From NCBI RefSeq assembly GCF_051209875.1, contig NZ_JBNTQY010000001.1:1240001-1304000 (forward strand): a stretch of 64,000 bases of DNA, in the 5' to 3' direction. This document shows positions 56,024 to 64,000 of this stretch, in pieces. Source of the stretch: Emticicia sp051209875 (GTDB lineage Bacteria > Bacteroidota > Bacteroidia > Cytophagales > Spirosomataceae). The notes beneath the pieces are model-generated. The model was given only the letters and a program-made list of their open reading frames with translations, was not told the DNA's origin and ran no database searches. The position numbers were made by a program, and so were the translations under genes. Position 1 is the stretch's first letter. The number at the start of each line of letters is the position of its first letter.

Positions 56024-57121
56024 ATGACTCACAAACCCTCTGATGCCCTTCTACTCCTTGAAGATGGCACTGTTTTCAAAGGAAAAGCACTCGGCAAAAT
56101 TGGTACTTCGGCTGGTGAAATCTGTTTTAATACAGGCATGACTGGTTACCAAGAAATTTATACCGACCCTTCATATTTTGGCCAAGTGGTTGTGAATACC
56201 ACTTCTCACATCGGCAATTATGGCGTTGTTTTAGATAATGAAGAAGAATCTTCAAGTGTCAAAATCAGTGGTATGGTTTGTAATTCCTATGCCAATCACT
56301 ATTATTCACGGACAACTGCCGATTTTTCGCTCCAAGAGTATTTTGAGCGAGCTAATATCGTCGGTATTTGCGATTTAGATACTCGTCAGATTGTTCGTCA
56401 TATTCGTGATGCAGGTGTAATGAACTGTATTATTTCTTCGGAAATTCTTGACCCAGCCGTTTTAGCACTTGAATTAAAGAAAGTACCCTCAATGGATGGT
56501 CTCGAACTTTCATCAGTTGTAAGTACAAAAAGTGCTTATTTTATGGGTAATGAAAATGCCAAATATAAAGTAGCAGTTTTAGATTTTGGTGTGAAGAAAA
56601 GTATCCTTAAAAACTTCGTTGAGCGTGATTGTTACTGTAAAGTTTTCAATGCTAAAACAAGTTTTGAAGAAATTCAAGCATTTAATCCTGATGGATTTTT
56701 CTTGTCGAATGGCCCAGGTGACCCTTCGGCAATGCCTTATGCAGTTGAAACGATCAAGCAAATAGTTGAAACTAACAAACCAATTTTTGGTATTTGTTTG
56801 GGGCATCAACTTCTGGCCTTAGCAAGTGGCATTGGCACATATAAAATGAAAAACGGCCATCGTGGCCTGAATCATCCTGTGAAAAACTTACGAACTGGTC
56901 TTTGTGAAATTACTTCGCAAAACCATGGTTTTGCCGTAAAACCTGACCAAGTTTCAAGTATCGAAAATATTGAGTTGACACATATAAATCTCAATGATCA
57001 TACCATCGAAGGTATTCGTAGAAAAGATAAACCCGCATTTTCGGTACAATATCACCCAGAAGCTTCTCCTGGCCCGCATGATTCTCGTTATTTATTCGAC
57101 GATTTTGTGAAGATGTTATAA
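56024..57121 (+). CDS. carA: Carbamoyl-phosphate synthase small (glutaminase) subunit
   Basis: 365 residues with the CPSase small-chain N-terminal domain (ALLLLEDGTVFKGKALG, GEICFNTGMTGYQEIYTDPSY) and a class I glutamine amidotransferase. The catalytic Cys 258 is in GICLGHQLL and the His 344/Glu 346 pair in VQYHPEASPGPHDS. It supplies ammonia from glutamine to CarB for carbamoyl phosphate, used in pyrimidine and arginine synthesis. No carB gene is adjacent in the window. It has its own promoter-like box and a strong terminator. Confidence 0.97.
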   Translation: MTHKPSDALLLLEDGTVFKGKALGKIGTSAGEICFNTGMTGYQEIYTDPSYFGQVVVNTTSHIGNYGVVLDNEEESSSVKISGMVCNSYANHYYSRTTADFSLQEYFERANIVGICDLDTRQIVRHIRDAGVMNCIISSEILDPAVLALELKKVPSMDGLELSSVVSTKSAYFMGNENAKYKVAVLDFGVKKSILKNFVERDCYCKVFNAKTSFEEIQAFNPDGFFLSNGPGDPSAMPYAVETIKQIVETNKPIFGICLGHQLLALASGIGTYKMKNGHRGLNHPVKNLRTGLCEITSQNHGFAVKPDQVSSIENIELTHINLNDHTIEGIRRKDKPAFSVQYHPEASPGPHDSRYLFDDFVKML

Positions 57122-57137
57122 ATAAAGAAGCTCCTCT

Positions 57138-57176
57138 AAAACCTGTAAGGTCTGAAAAAGACCTTGCAGGTTTTTT
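57138..57176 (+). terminator. Terminator of carA
   Basis: AAAACCTGTAAGGTCT (57138-57153) pairs with AGACCTTGCAGGTTTT (57159-57174) with one mismatch, then a T run. Confidence 0.9.
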
Positions 57177-57186
57177 GTTATTAATA

Positions 57187-57217
57187 TTGTCTATTGACCA
57201 TTGACTGTCTATCTTTG
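57187..57217 (+). promoter_or_regulatory. Promoter of thrC
   Basis: TTG (57187-57189), 20 bases, then TATCTTTG (57210-57217), a good match to the Bacteroidota promoter. It leaves a leader of about 120 bases before the thrC ATG. Confidence 0.7.
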
Positions 57218-57236
57218 CGAAAAAAGGGAGTGAATA

Positions 57237-57314
57237 ATGACCGAAGTTATAAAGAAAAGGTCGTTTATTCCAAGAAGTAAAGACCCATTTACCAAATTTC
57301 GGTTTGAAACTTGA
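57237..57314 (+). CDS. Possible 25-residue leader peptide before thrC
   Basis: ATG to TGA, 25 residues starting MTEVIKKRSFIPRS. It is the first ATG after the promoter and ends 29 bp before the thrC ATG. It has only three Thr and two Ile and no terminator follows, so classical threonine attenuation is not supported. Coding is uncertain. Confidence 0.3.
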   Translation: MTEVIKKRSFIPRSKDPFTKFRFET

Positions 57315-57343
57315 TAAAGAAACCCTCTGATAACCAATTATTT

Positions 57344-58654
57344 ATGAGATTATATAGCACTAACCACCAAAGTCCTGATGTAGATTTAGAAGAAGCTGTT
57401 TTTCGTGGACTTCCACCTGATAATGGCCTTTATATGCCAACCGAGTTTACTAAGTTACCTCAATCATTTTGGGATAATGTAGGAAATTTGAGCTTACAAG
57501 AAATCGCTTTTGAAGTGTCAAATGCTCTTATAGGAACAGATGTACCTTCGGAAGATTTAAGAAAATTAATAGACACTGCGATTGATTTTCCTGCACCATT
57601 GGTGAAAGTAGAAGAAAATACTTATTGTTTAGAACTCTTTCATGGTCCTTCGATGGCTTTCAAAGATTTTGGAGCGAGATTTATGGCAGGTTTGATGTCA
57701 TATTTTCTACAAAAATCTCAGAAGCAAATTCATATTTTGGTAGCTACTTCGGGAGATACTGGTGGAGCAGTAGCACAAGGTTTTTATCAAACACCCAATA
57801 TTGATGTGACGATTCTTTACCCAAGTGGAAAAGTAAGCGATATTCAAGAAAAACAATTGACTACATTGGGCGAAAATGTACGAGCTTTAGAAGTGAATGG
57901 TACTTTCGATGATTGTCAAAAATTGGTCAAACAAGCATTTTTAGATGAAGAATTGTCGCGAAAATTTGATTTAGCTTCGGCAAATTCAATCAATATTGCT
58001 CGTTTGATTCCGCAGGCATTTTACTATGTCAATGCGTATGCACAACTTAAAAAACAAGGAATTGATTTGCCAGTGGTTATTTCAGTTCCCAGTGGTAACT
58101 TTGGAAACCTGAGTGCAGGTATCATTGCGTGGAAATTAGGTTTGCCAGTGCAGCACTTCGTGGCAGCAACCAATATCAATAACGTAGTTCCGAAATACAT
58201 TGAAAGCGGAGTTTATGAAGCTATAAGCCCTTCATTATCAACGATTTCTAATGCCATGGATGTGGGAAATCCAAGTAATTTTCCTCGTATGAAAGCATTG
58301 TTGAATGATGATTGGCAAGAGATGAGAGATGTTTTATCAGGCTATTTTTATACGGATGAGGAAACAAAAATAGCGATGAAAGATGTCTATGGACGCACAG
58401 GCTATGTGATGTGTCCACACACTGCGGTGGCGTATTTAGGATTAAAAGCTTACGAAAAAACCTTAAAAACGCCAATTAGTGGTATTTTCTTTTCAACTGC
58501 ACATTATGCAAAATTCTTGGATGTGGTAGAGGAGGTAGTTGGAGAGCAGGCGATTCCTGAAAGATTAGCTGCTTTATTGAATAAAGAAAAACAAGCTACA
58601 TTAATAAGTACAGATTTTGTAGATTTTAAGGCTTGGCTAATGTCAAATCTTTAA
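57344..58654 (+). CDS. thrC: Threonine synthase
   Basis: 436 residues from the ATG at 57344 (MRLYSTNHQSPDVDLEEAVFRGLPPDNGLYMP), the usual family N-terminus; the longer TTG-started frame adds unrelated residues. The PLP lysine is K107 in SMAFKDFGARF. Other family motifs are ATSGDTGGAVAQGFY and VPSGNFGNLSAG. It converts O-phosphohomoserine to threonine. It stands alone, separate from other thr genes, behind a clear promoter and a possible short upstream reading frame. Confidence 0.97.
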   Translation: MRLYSTNHQSPDVDLEEAVFRGLPPDNGLYMPTEFTKLPQSFWDNVGNLSLQEIAFEVSNALIGTDVPSEDLRKLIDTAIDFPAPLVKVEENTYCLELFHGPSMAFKDFGARFMAGLMSYFLQKSQKQIHILVATSGDTGGAVAQGFYQTPNIDVTILYPSGKVSDIQEKQLTTLGENVRALEVNGTFDDCQKLVKQAFLDEELSRKFDLASANSINIARLIPQAFYYVNAYAQLKKQGIDLPVVISVPSGNFGNLSAGIIAWKLGLPVQHFVAATNINNVVPKYIESGVYEAISPSLSTISNAMDVGNPSNFPRMKALLNDDWQEMRDVLSGYFYTDEETKIAMKDVYGRTGYVMCPHTAVAYLGLKAYEKTLKTPISGIFFSTAHYAKFLDVVEEVVGEQAIPERLAALLNKEKQATLISTDFVDFKAWLMSNL

Positions 58655-58655
58655 A

Positions 58656-58692
58656 ATAAATGAGGCACGTTTTTAAAACGTGCCTCATTTAT
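58656..58692. terminator. Bidirectional terminator after thrC
   Basis: ATAAATGAGGCACGTTTT (58656-58673) pairs perfectly with 58675-58692. It lies between thrC and the converging small membrane-protein gene. Confidence 0.9.
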
Positions 58693-58711
58693 GAATGTCT
58701 ATTGTATCATT

Positions 58712-58897
58712 TCAATGATGTTCGTGATTGGCAGGATTTCTATCATATCCACCAGCAAAGATGATAGACATTACCAAAAGTCCAAGAATAAAAATAAATA
58801 AATCACCGAAAATCCAAAGAACTGCCATGATTGCTAAAAAAATAACCAACATGAGCCAACTTGGAAGCGGTTGTGATGTGTTTGAATGATTTGCCAT
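58712..58897 (-). CDS. Small two-helix membrane protein
   Basis: 61 residues from the ATG at 58897; the longer start at 58933 is not needed. A polar N-terminus (MANHSNTSQPLPSW) is followed by two membrane segments (LMLVIFLAIMAVLWIFGD and LFIFILGLLVMSIIFAGG) and a His-rich end (NPANHEHH) that might bind metal. No family was recognised. It is downstream of the lipoprotein gene with a gap of about 70 bp. Confidence 0.6.
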   Translation of the reverse strand: MANHSNTSQPLPSWLMLVIFLAIMAVLWIFGDLFIFILGLLVMSIIFAGGYDRNPANHEHH

Positions 58898-58963
58898 AAT
58901 GTATTTTGAAATTACGTTAGATTCTGGCTGCAATTTATCAAAAAAGCCTCAAACTATAAAATT

Positions 58964-59401
58964 TTACTTAACTTTCTCATAAAAATAACTATTTCCATCA
59001 GCTAAAACTGATCCAATTGGTGCAGCTTGATATAAAACTAGATAAATGGGATTTTCGGTAAATGAGTAGAAAGAATAAGTACTGTCTTTTTCGAAAATAA
59101 TTATATCTCTGGAAGAAGTTCCTCCATCAGTCAATTTTGAGGTTTTGATATTACTGATTTCTTCTACTTTTCCATCTTTTGTTCTTGTAAAAGCATTTGT
59201 AGAAAAATTGAAGTCTAAGACTTCTTCATAAGTAGGCTTGTACTCTGTTGGGCCATTAGGAGCTGGGAAACCGTATCCAATTTTGGATAGTTTCCACTTG
59301 CCATTTAATTTTGACATTTCTGGATTTATAGCTTGCGAGCTTTCAAGCTGACAATTTACCATCAAAAATGTTATCAAAAATGTTATTATTGTCATTTTCA
59401 T
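58964..59401 (-). CDS. Putative lipoprotein, lipocalin-like
   Basis: 145 residues from the ATG at 59401. The signal peptide ends in the lipobox LMVNC. The mature part starts LNGKWKLSKIGYGFPAPNG, which resembles the first strand of lipocalin-like domains, and continues as beta strands (EVLDFNFSTNAFTRTKDGKVEE, IIIFEKDSTYSFYSF). Function unknown; binding of a small lipophilic molecule is only a family-level guess. Confidence 0.65.
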   Translation of the reverse strand: MKMTIITFLITFLMVNCQLESSQAINPEMSKLNGKWKLSKIGYGFPAPNGPTEYKPTYEEVLDFNFSTNAFTRTKDGKVEEISNIKTSKLTDGGTSSRDIIIFEKDSTYSFYSFTENPIYLVLYQAAPIGSVLADGNSYFYEKVK

Positions 59402-59788
59402 GGTTTTATAATAGAAGTTATTTAGATTAATTGTTTCAGCGATTGATTCTTGTTTTATCCACACAAACTTTTTTGTTAGGGTTGTCTGAATTTTAAAATC
59501 GCAGGAATACTTATATTTTCATTTTTACATTGTGAGATTTACTAATTTGGATATTTCTTAATATTTGTTTGGTAGAACCATTCATGAAAAATTATCATTT
59601 ACATCAATAACTGGCAAAATTGTTTAGGTTTTACTAAATACTTTACAAACTGTAATCATTGCCACTAAGGATAGATTCATTAGATATTTTTGATAAGATA
59701 CTTTTTTAAGAAGAAAGGTTGGAATTATTAATATGTTTATCAAAAAATAAGATTTTTTTGAGTAATACTTTCCACTTTATTTCAAATA
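59402..59788. other. AT-rich intergenic region without recognisable features
   Basis: About 390 bp between two minus-strand genes. Only reading frames of a few codons occur. No convincing promoter, strong hairpin or repeat was seen. Confidence 0.6.
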
Positions 59789-60430
59789 TTAAAAATCAAA
59801 CTCCAAAATCTCATCATCATTCATTAAATTTTTAATCGCTTTTTCGTGGTTTTTTTCTGGGCCTTTTACAATCCAAATACCGCTGATAGTTTCGTTGTTT
59901 TTGCTTTGTGTACCTCGCTCTGCCTCTAATCCAAACTGCTCAAATTTTTCTTCGTAGTGTTTCAGCGATTTGCTTCTAAATCTACAAACAATACGGTAGG
60001 TACGAATACTATTTTTACGTTTGATGACTTGTTGAAGAGGCACAAGTGCATATAATGCAAAAACCACCAAAATCATTGATACAAAACCAGTTTCGTAAAG
60101 TCCATCACCGAAACCTACACACATCCCTAATGCGGCAGTTACCCAAGCAGCTGCGGCAGTGGTGATGCCAGTTACACGTCCGTTTGAATTATCTCGAAAG
60201 ATGATTCCACCACCCACAAAGCCAATGCCAGTAACAATATTGGCTGCAATGCGAGAAGGGTCAGAGCCGAGTTTCATCGAAATCAGCGTAAAAAGTGTCG
60301 AACCTAAACTTATCAAAATCATGGTGCGAAGCCCTGCCGATTTACTATGATATTCTCTCTCTAAGCCGATAATAGCTCCAGTTCCAGCTGAAATAAGTAA
60401 CTTTATGATATCTTCTGTTATAAAATTCAT
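59789..60430 (-). CDS. MgtC/SapB-family membrane protein
   Basis: 213 residues. The N-terminal part has the MgtC signature (LISAGTGAIIGLEREYHSKSAGLRTMILISLGSTLFTLIS, ANIVTGIGFVGGGIIFRD, GITTAAAAWVTAALGMCVGFG) with about five membrane helices. The C-terminal cytosolic part (about 140-213) is an ACT-like domain. In Salmonella MgtC supports survival in low magnesium and inhibits the F-type ATPase; the role of free-living homologues is less clear. Single gene, divergent from the Lys-rich protein. Confidence 0.92.
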   Translation of the reverse strand: MNFITEDIIKLLISAGTGAIIGLEREYHSKSAGLRTMILISLGSTLFTLISMKLGSDPSRIAANIVTGIGFVGGGIIFRDNSNGRVTGITTAAAAWVTAALGMCVGFGDGLYETGFVSMILVVFALYALVPLQQVIKRKNSIRTYRIVCRFRSKSLKHYEEKFEQFGLEAERGTQSKNNETISGIWIVKGPEKNHEKAIKNLMNDDEILEFDF

Positions 60431-60529
60431 GGATAATTTTTTTTCTAAAATTATTTTTTAATATATTCTTAAAAACTTAACACAGATTTTTTGCTTTTGT
60501 GTGTATAGTTTGTTGTATTTGTATAATAA

Positions 60530-60548
60530 TTAGATAACAATTATCTAA
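60530..60548. promoter_or_regulatory. Small palindrome in the divergent mgtC-like / Lys-rich gene region
   Basis: TTAGATA-ACAAT-TATCTAA lies 30 bp before the ATG of the Lys-rich gene, where it could be an operator or leader hairpin. Confidence 0.4.
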
Positions 60549-60578
60549 CAATATAATAATATTAAATATTTTACAACA

Positions 60579-61073
60579 ATGAAACCAGAAATAAAACAAA
60601 AAGCAACTGAAATTGCAGATGTGCTTGCAGCAGTAATCAGAGGCGAAACTACAAATAAAAAAATAAAAAAAGCAATTGATAAATCGGCTGAGAAATTGGC
60701 AAAAGAAATAGCTGAGATCAAGAAAGGTGCTGAAAAAAAGGCAAAAAAAGAAGCCAAAAAGGCAGAAGAAAAAGCAAAGAAAGCTGCTGAGAAAGCAATA
60801 GAAGAAGCAAAGAAAGCAGCTAAGAAAGCAGAAAAAAATGCCGAGAAAAATGCTGAAAAAAAAGCAAAAAAAGCAGATAAGAAAGGAGAGAAAAAAGCAA
60901 AAAAGAAAGAAGTAAAGGTTGAAGTTCCTGTTTTAGCTGCTGTACCTCCAAAAGAACCAACTCCAAAACCAACAGTAACCAAATCAGCAGCTCCTGCCAA
61001 ACCTACAGCACCGAAGCCAAAACCAGTTGCTCCAACAAAAGTTGTTAAGACGCCTGATAATTCAAAAGAGTAA
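60579..61073 (+). CDS. Lys/Ala/Glu-rich, histone-H1-like protein
   Basis: 164 residues. A normal N-terminus (about 1-45; MKPEIKQKATEIADVLAAVIRGE) leads into a long helical Lys/Ala/Glu stretch (about 45-112; repeats such as KKAEEKAKKAAEKA) and then a Pro/Ala/Lys-rich tail. It is similar in composition to histone-H1-like (Hc1/Hc2) DNA-binding proteins and to TolA-like linkers; composition alone cannot decide. There is no signal peptide, which favours a cytoplasmic DNA- or RNA-binding role. Its stop codon is immediately followed by the ATG of the lamin-tail protein, so the two are co-transcribed. Confidence 0.75.
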   Translation: MKPEIKQKATEIADVLAAVIRGETTNKKIKKAIDKSAEKLAKEIAEIKKGAEKKAKKEAKKAEEKAKKAAEKAIEEAKKAAKKAEKNAEKNAEKKAKKADKKGEKKAKKKEVKVEVPVLAAVPPKEPTPKPTVTKSAAPAKPTAPKPKPVAPTKVVKTPDNSKE

Positions 61074-62801
61074 ATGATGGAGAAAATGTTGAAATTGGGT
61101 GTTTATCGTCAGTTTTTTATACTGACCGGCACCTTTTTTTTGTTTTTTTTGACAAAGAATGTTCTTGCTCAGAATGTTAATGAATTAATTATCAGTGAGA
61201 TAATGGCAGACCCTACCCCTTCAAGAGGTCTACCAGAAAAAGAATATATTGAGCTCTACAATCGTACTGATAAAGCCATCGATCTTAATAAATTTAAACT
61301 TACTTATGGCTCTACAACGGTTGTTTTTCCAAGTTTCATGCTTGCCGCTAAAAGTTATGCGATTGTTACCAATAAAACCAGCGAAAAAGAATTTCAAAAT
61401 TTTGGAAACGTGATTGGATTGAGTAGTTTTTCACTCCTCAATACTGGCACAACCCTAACTTTGAGAAATGATAAAAACAAGACCATTTTCTCTGTTACTT
61501 ACTCAGACAAATGGTATGAAAAAGGCAAAGACCAAGGGTTTTCGTTGGAAATAATTGATGTCAATTATCCTTGTGTGGAAGAAGGCAATTGGACTTCCAG
61601 TACGGCTACCTTGCAAGGAACACCAGCCAAAGAGAATTCCGTAAAAGCTAATAAACCTGATCTTACACAACCAGCTTTACTTCGTTTTGAAGTGACTAAT
61701 TCATCGGCAATTAAATTGATTTTTTCAGAGAAATTAGATAGCCTTTCTTCGGTTAGTATCAATGCTTATTTATTTGATAAATCGCTGAAAATCAATAAAA
61801 TAGCAATAGAAAGTCCGCAAAACACAAATGTGAATTTGACTTTAAATGCACCATTCCAAGAAAATACAATTTATAATTTATCAATTAAAAATATAAGCGA
61901 TTGCTCAGGAAATGTTTTGACCACCGCTCAAATAGCTTTAGGAAACATAAAACCCGCTGATTCAGGAAATGTAGTTTTAAATGAAATTTTGTTTAATCCA
62001 CGAAGTGGGGGAGAAGATTTTGTAGAAATTTATAATCGTTCAGAAAAGATAATTTCGCTTAAAAATTGGTCTTTGGCTAATGTTGATGCTACTGGGAAAG
62101 TAGCGAATATTAAAACAATTACAAGCAATGATTTTGTCTTGCAACCTAAGCAGTTTCTGGTTTTAACACGTAATGCTAAAACAGTTCAGAGCCAATATTT
62201 TAAGGCTGTAAAAAACAATTTTTTAGAGATGTCTTCATTGCCTTCTTTTCCTGATGATGCAGGCTCAGTAGTGCTATTAAATGATGCTAAAAAGGTTTTT
62301 GATAGGTTTGATTATGCTGAAACTTTTCACCATCCATTAATTGATGATAAGACAGGGGTTTCGCTCGAAAAGGTCAATTTTAATGTAGCTTCATCTGAGA
62401 AAAAAAATTGGCGATCAGCGGCAGCAAGCGAAGGATATGCGACGCCTGGCTATACCAATTCTCAGGGAATTTTAGATATTCAAGAAACTGTTTTTAAAAT
62501 CGAGCCAGAGGTTTTTACACCTGATGGCGATGGTCAAGATGAAGTAACAAATTTGAAGTTTCAACTCGACCAAAATGGCTTTGCTGCAAATGTTAGTATT
62601 TTTGATGTGAATGGACGGAAAATTAAGCAACTTTCTCAAAATCAACTACTTAGCGTCAATGGTGAACTCGAATGGGATGGCAAAAATGACGGGAATGAAG
62701 TGGTTTCTGTTGGCTATTATATCATGTTGGTTGAGCTGTTTAATCCTGCTGGCGAGAAGAAAGAATTTAAAGGAAAAGTTGTAGTAGGGAGTAAAAATTA
62801 A
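61074..62801 (+). CDS. Secreted lamin-tail-domain protein with C-terminal FlgD-Ig-like region
   Basis: 575 residues. After a signal peptide (LTKNVLAQ) there are two lamin-tail domains (about 35-165, IISEIMADPTPSRGLPEKEYIELYNRT; about 305-440, VVLNEILFNPRSGGEDFVEIYNRS) with a Big-like Ig domain between (about 200-290). The C-terminus (about 480-575; EPEVFTPDGDGQDEVTNLKF, VSIFDVNGRKIKQL, GELEWDGKNDGNEVVSVGYY) is a FlgD-Ig-like fold of the kind used in T9SS cargo. Secreted lamin-tail proteins in Bacteroidota often bind or process extracellular polymers, but nothing here shows a catalytic site. Its coding start abuts the Lys-rich gene. Confidence 0.85.
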   Translation: MMEKMLKLGVYRQFFILTGTFFLFFLTKNVLAQNVNELIISEIMADPTPSRGLPEKEYIELYNRTDKAIDLNKFKLTYGSTTVVFPSFMLAAKSYAIVTNKTSEKEFQNFGNVIGLSSFSLLNTGTTLTLRNDKNKTIFSVTYSDKWYEKGKDQGFSLEIIDVNYPCVEEGNWTSSTATLQGTPAKENSVKANKPDLTQPALLRFEVTNSSAIKLIFSEKLDSLSSVSINAYLFDKSLKINKIAIESPQNTNVNLTLNAPFQENTIYNLSIKNISDCSGNVLTTAQIALGNIKPADSGNVVLNEILFNPRSGGEDFVEIYNRSEKIISLKNWSLANVDATGKVANIKTITSNDFVLQPKQFLVLTRNAKTVQSQYFKAVKNNFLEMSSLPSFPDDAGSVVLLNDAKKVFDRFDYAETFHHPLIDDKTGVSLEKVNFNVASSEKKNWRSAAASEGYATPGYTNSQGILDIQETVFKIEPEVFTPDGDGQDEVTNLKFQLDQNGFAANVSIFDVNGRKIKQLSQNQLLSVNGELEWDGKNDGNEVVSVGYYIMLVELFNPAGEKKEFKGKVVVGSKN

Positions 62802-62838
62802 GTTATTCTTATTTACTCGATCAACAATTATTCGATGT

Positions 62839-63477
62839 TTAAATTAGTTTTTCTTTGACAGCTTTTTCAATTGCTTCGGCTTTAGAATGCACTTCGAGTT
62901 TCCAATAGATATTTTTAATGTGTGTCCTTACCGTTTCTTTATCAATAAATAAATCTTCAGCAATATTAGTATAGCTCTTTCCTTTGGAAAGTAATTCTAA
63001 AACTTCAGTCTCACGTGCCGAAAGTGGCGAATTATGGTTTTTCTGGAAAGAAGCAACTACCAACCGAGCAATATTTGTACTCATGGGAGCTCCACCGCTC
63101 ATGATTTCTTTGATGGCATCAATCAAGCGACTTGGCGGCATATTTTTGGTTAGATACCCGCCTGCACCCGCACATAAAGCCTTGAAAACCAATTCATCAT
63201 TTTCATAAACTGTTACTACAATCACTTGTGCTTGTGGATATATTTTTTTTATTCGTTCGATACCTTCAATGCCATTCATTCCAGGCAATTCTATATCCAT
63301 CAAAACCACATTGGGTTTGTCATTTTGTAGGTTTTTTAGAAAATCCTCACAATTATTATATGAATTAATTACTTTAAAACCTTGATTTTCGTTTAAGAGC
63401 ATCACAAACCCTTCTCGAATGATATGATCATCCTCTACTAAGCAGATTTTGATTTGATTATTTGTTTGATAGCTCAT
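62839..63477 (-). CDS. NarL/LuxR-type response regulator
   Basis: 212 residues. Receiver with E15-D16-D17, phosphoacceptor D61 (VVLMDIELPGMNG), Thr in VVTVYEND and Lys in YLTKNMPP. LuxR helix-turn-helix at about 148-208 (LSARETEVLELLSKGKS, IDKETVRTHIKNIYWKL). It lies 133 bp downstream of the partial histidine kinase on the same strand, its probable partner. It converges with the lamin-tail gene (37 bp apart). Confidence 0.93.
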   Translation of the reverse strand: MSYQTNNQIKICLVEDDHIIREGFVMLLNENQGFKVINSYNNCEDFLKNLQNDKPNVVLMDIELPGMNGIEGIERIKKIYPQAQVIVVTVYENDELVFKALCAGAGGYLTKNMPPSRLIDAIKEIMSGGAPMSTNIARLVVASFQKNHNSPLSARETEVLELLSKGKSYTNIAEDLFIDKETVRTHIKNIYWKLEVHSKAEAIEKAVKEKLI

Positions 63478-63516
63478 TGATATGAATGAAAAATTGATAA
63501 TTATTTACTTTGTAAC

Positions 63517-63571
63517 ACAAGTTTCTAACTTGTACCGTCGGTTCAAACAATTTGGAAAATTATTGTACAAA
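63517..63571. repeat. Dispersed repeat fragment between kinase and regulator genes
   Basis: ACAAGTT-TCT-AACTTGT (63517-63533) is a small hairpin. It is followed at 63546-63571 by a sequence matching one arm of the 40606-40670 inverted repeat at 25 of 26 bases. The second arm is absent here. Confidence 0.7.
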
Positions 63572-63610
63572 AAATGGTTAATTTTAATGAAAATATTGAC
63601 AATATGAAAG

Positions 63611-64000
63611 TCAGACTTCATTCATTATAAACCTAATAGTTGTACCTTCATTATTTTTTGAATTGATTTCTGCTTTTCCTCCAATTTTTTCGGCACGACT
63701 ACAAATATTAGCTAACCCGTTTCCATTGTTAGGTTTATTTACTTGAATGCCAACGCCATTATCTTGCCAAATTACTTGTAATTGATTGTTTTCAAATTTA
63801 AAACAAAGTCTTACTTGCGTAGCTCTGGCGTGTTTGAGGGTATTCATAATGGCTTCTTTGAACAACATCACTAAATGCCGACTTGCTCCCATTGGTAGTT
63901 TAATATGAGCAAAATCATCTGAAATTCCCTCACAAACAAATCTAATATCAGTTTTATCAAGTGTTTCATCACAAAAATCTTTGATACGAATGGCAATTTC
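63611..64000 (-). CDS. Sensor histidine kinase, C-terminal part (runs off the window)
   Basis: The minus-strand frame is open from 64000 to the stop at 63611, giving 129 residues; the first visible residues are EIAIRIKDFCDETLDK. They form most of a HATPase_c domain: N-box LFKEAIMNTLKHARATQ, G1 WQDNGVGI, G2 GNGLANICSRAEKIGG, and the terminal GTTIRFIMNEV. The spacing and sequence match HisKA_3-type (NarX/DegS-like) kinases; the phosphoacceptor His lies outside. It is followed by a LuxR-type regulator, its probable partner. Confidence 0.88.
   Translation of the reverse strand, partial: EIAIRIKDFCDETLDKTDIRFVCEGISDDFAHIKLPMGASRHLVMLFKEAIMNTLKHARATQVRLCFKFENNQLQVIWQDNGVGIQVNKPNNGNGLANICSRAEKIGGKAEINSKNNEGTTIRFIMNEV

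Noticed and set aside
57237..57314. Threonine attenuator
   Set aside because: The short frame is not rich in Thr or Ile codons and no terminator/antiterminator pair lies before thrC.
60545..61000. Minus-strand Phe/Ala/Ser-rich 151-codon frame
   Set aside because: It is the mirror of the Lys/Ala-rich plus-strand gene (AAA/GCA codons read as TTT/TGC); no independent support.
1..64000. tRNA or rRNA genes, transposases, integrases or phage structural operons
   Set aside because: None was recognised on reading; the S74 domain is in a secreted protein without other phage genes nearby.

Overview
The window looks like a chromosome segment from a low-G+C member of the Bacteroidota, most likely Cytophagales (an Emticicia/Arcicella/Flectobacillus-like bacterium is a guess from gene style, not proven). 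The evidence is: a type IX secretion (T9SS) type B sorting domain on a giant SprB-repeat surface protein, a PorE-like OmpA protein, TTG-n20-TAnnTTTG style promoters, no obvious Shine-Dalgarno sites, orphan LytTR regulators, HisKA_3 kinase / NarL-type regulator pairs, and many large secreted beta-rich proteins.

Layout. (1) 1-27004: the 3' part (9000 codons) of one giant gene whose start lies outside the window. It has 25 near-identical 75-residue SprB repeats, a short diverged bridge, 37 Ig-like units of 73 residues of three types, 19 units of a fourth type, 9 two-unit (438 bp) higher-order repeats, about nine diverged units, three DUF11-like domains and a T9SS type B C-terminal domain. (2) 27295-30666: a PorE-like TPR/PD40/OmpA protein and an orphan ExbD. 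(3) 30711-35987 (minus): a broken beta-helix gene, a secreted YadA-like/S74 endosialidase-chaperone protein, a secreted YCF48-type propeller protein and a LytTR regulator. (4) 36353-40175: a 7TM-DISM histidine kinase, its LuxR-type response regulator and a DUF2130 coiled-coil protein. (5) 40248-44596: thioredoxin, AraC regulator, phytanoyl-CoA dioxygenase-like enzyme, aldo/keto reductase and RluA-type pseudouridine synthase. (6) 45090-47507: an outer-membrane beta-barrel receptor behind a strong promoter flanked by two TACGAAA-n2-TTTCGTA palindromes. (7) 47897-53980: Gfo/Idh/MocA oxidoreductase; a C1q-like protein / lipoprotein / LytTR operon; divergent from it a TPR histidine kinase that overlaps tail-to-tail with a LuxR response regulator; between them tandem ACGG-AAAA-CCGT palindromes 22 bp apart. 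(8) 54123-58654: DUF2007 protein, CdsA, a carboxypeptidase-regulatory-like protein, carA and thrC. (9) 58712-64000: two small envelope proteins, an MgtC/SapB protein, a Lys/Ala-rich histone-H1-like protein joined to a lamin-tail-domain secreted protein, and a response regulator followed by the C-terminal part of its probable histidine kinase, which runs off the window.

Together the region is dominated by cell-surface and secreted proteins and by signalling genes that could control them, with scattered housekeeping genes. The most unusual content is the giant repeat gene, whose repeats are nearly identical at DNA level and show clear higher-order duplications and one chimeric unit, and two clean palindromic operator arrays for which a regulator can only be guessed.
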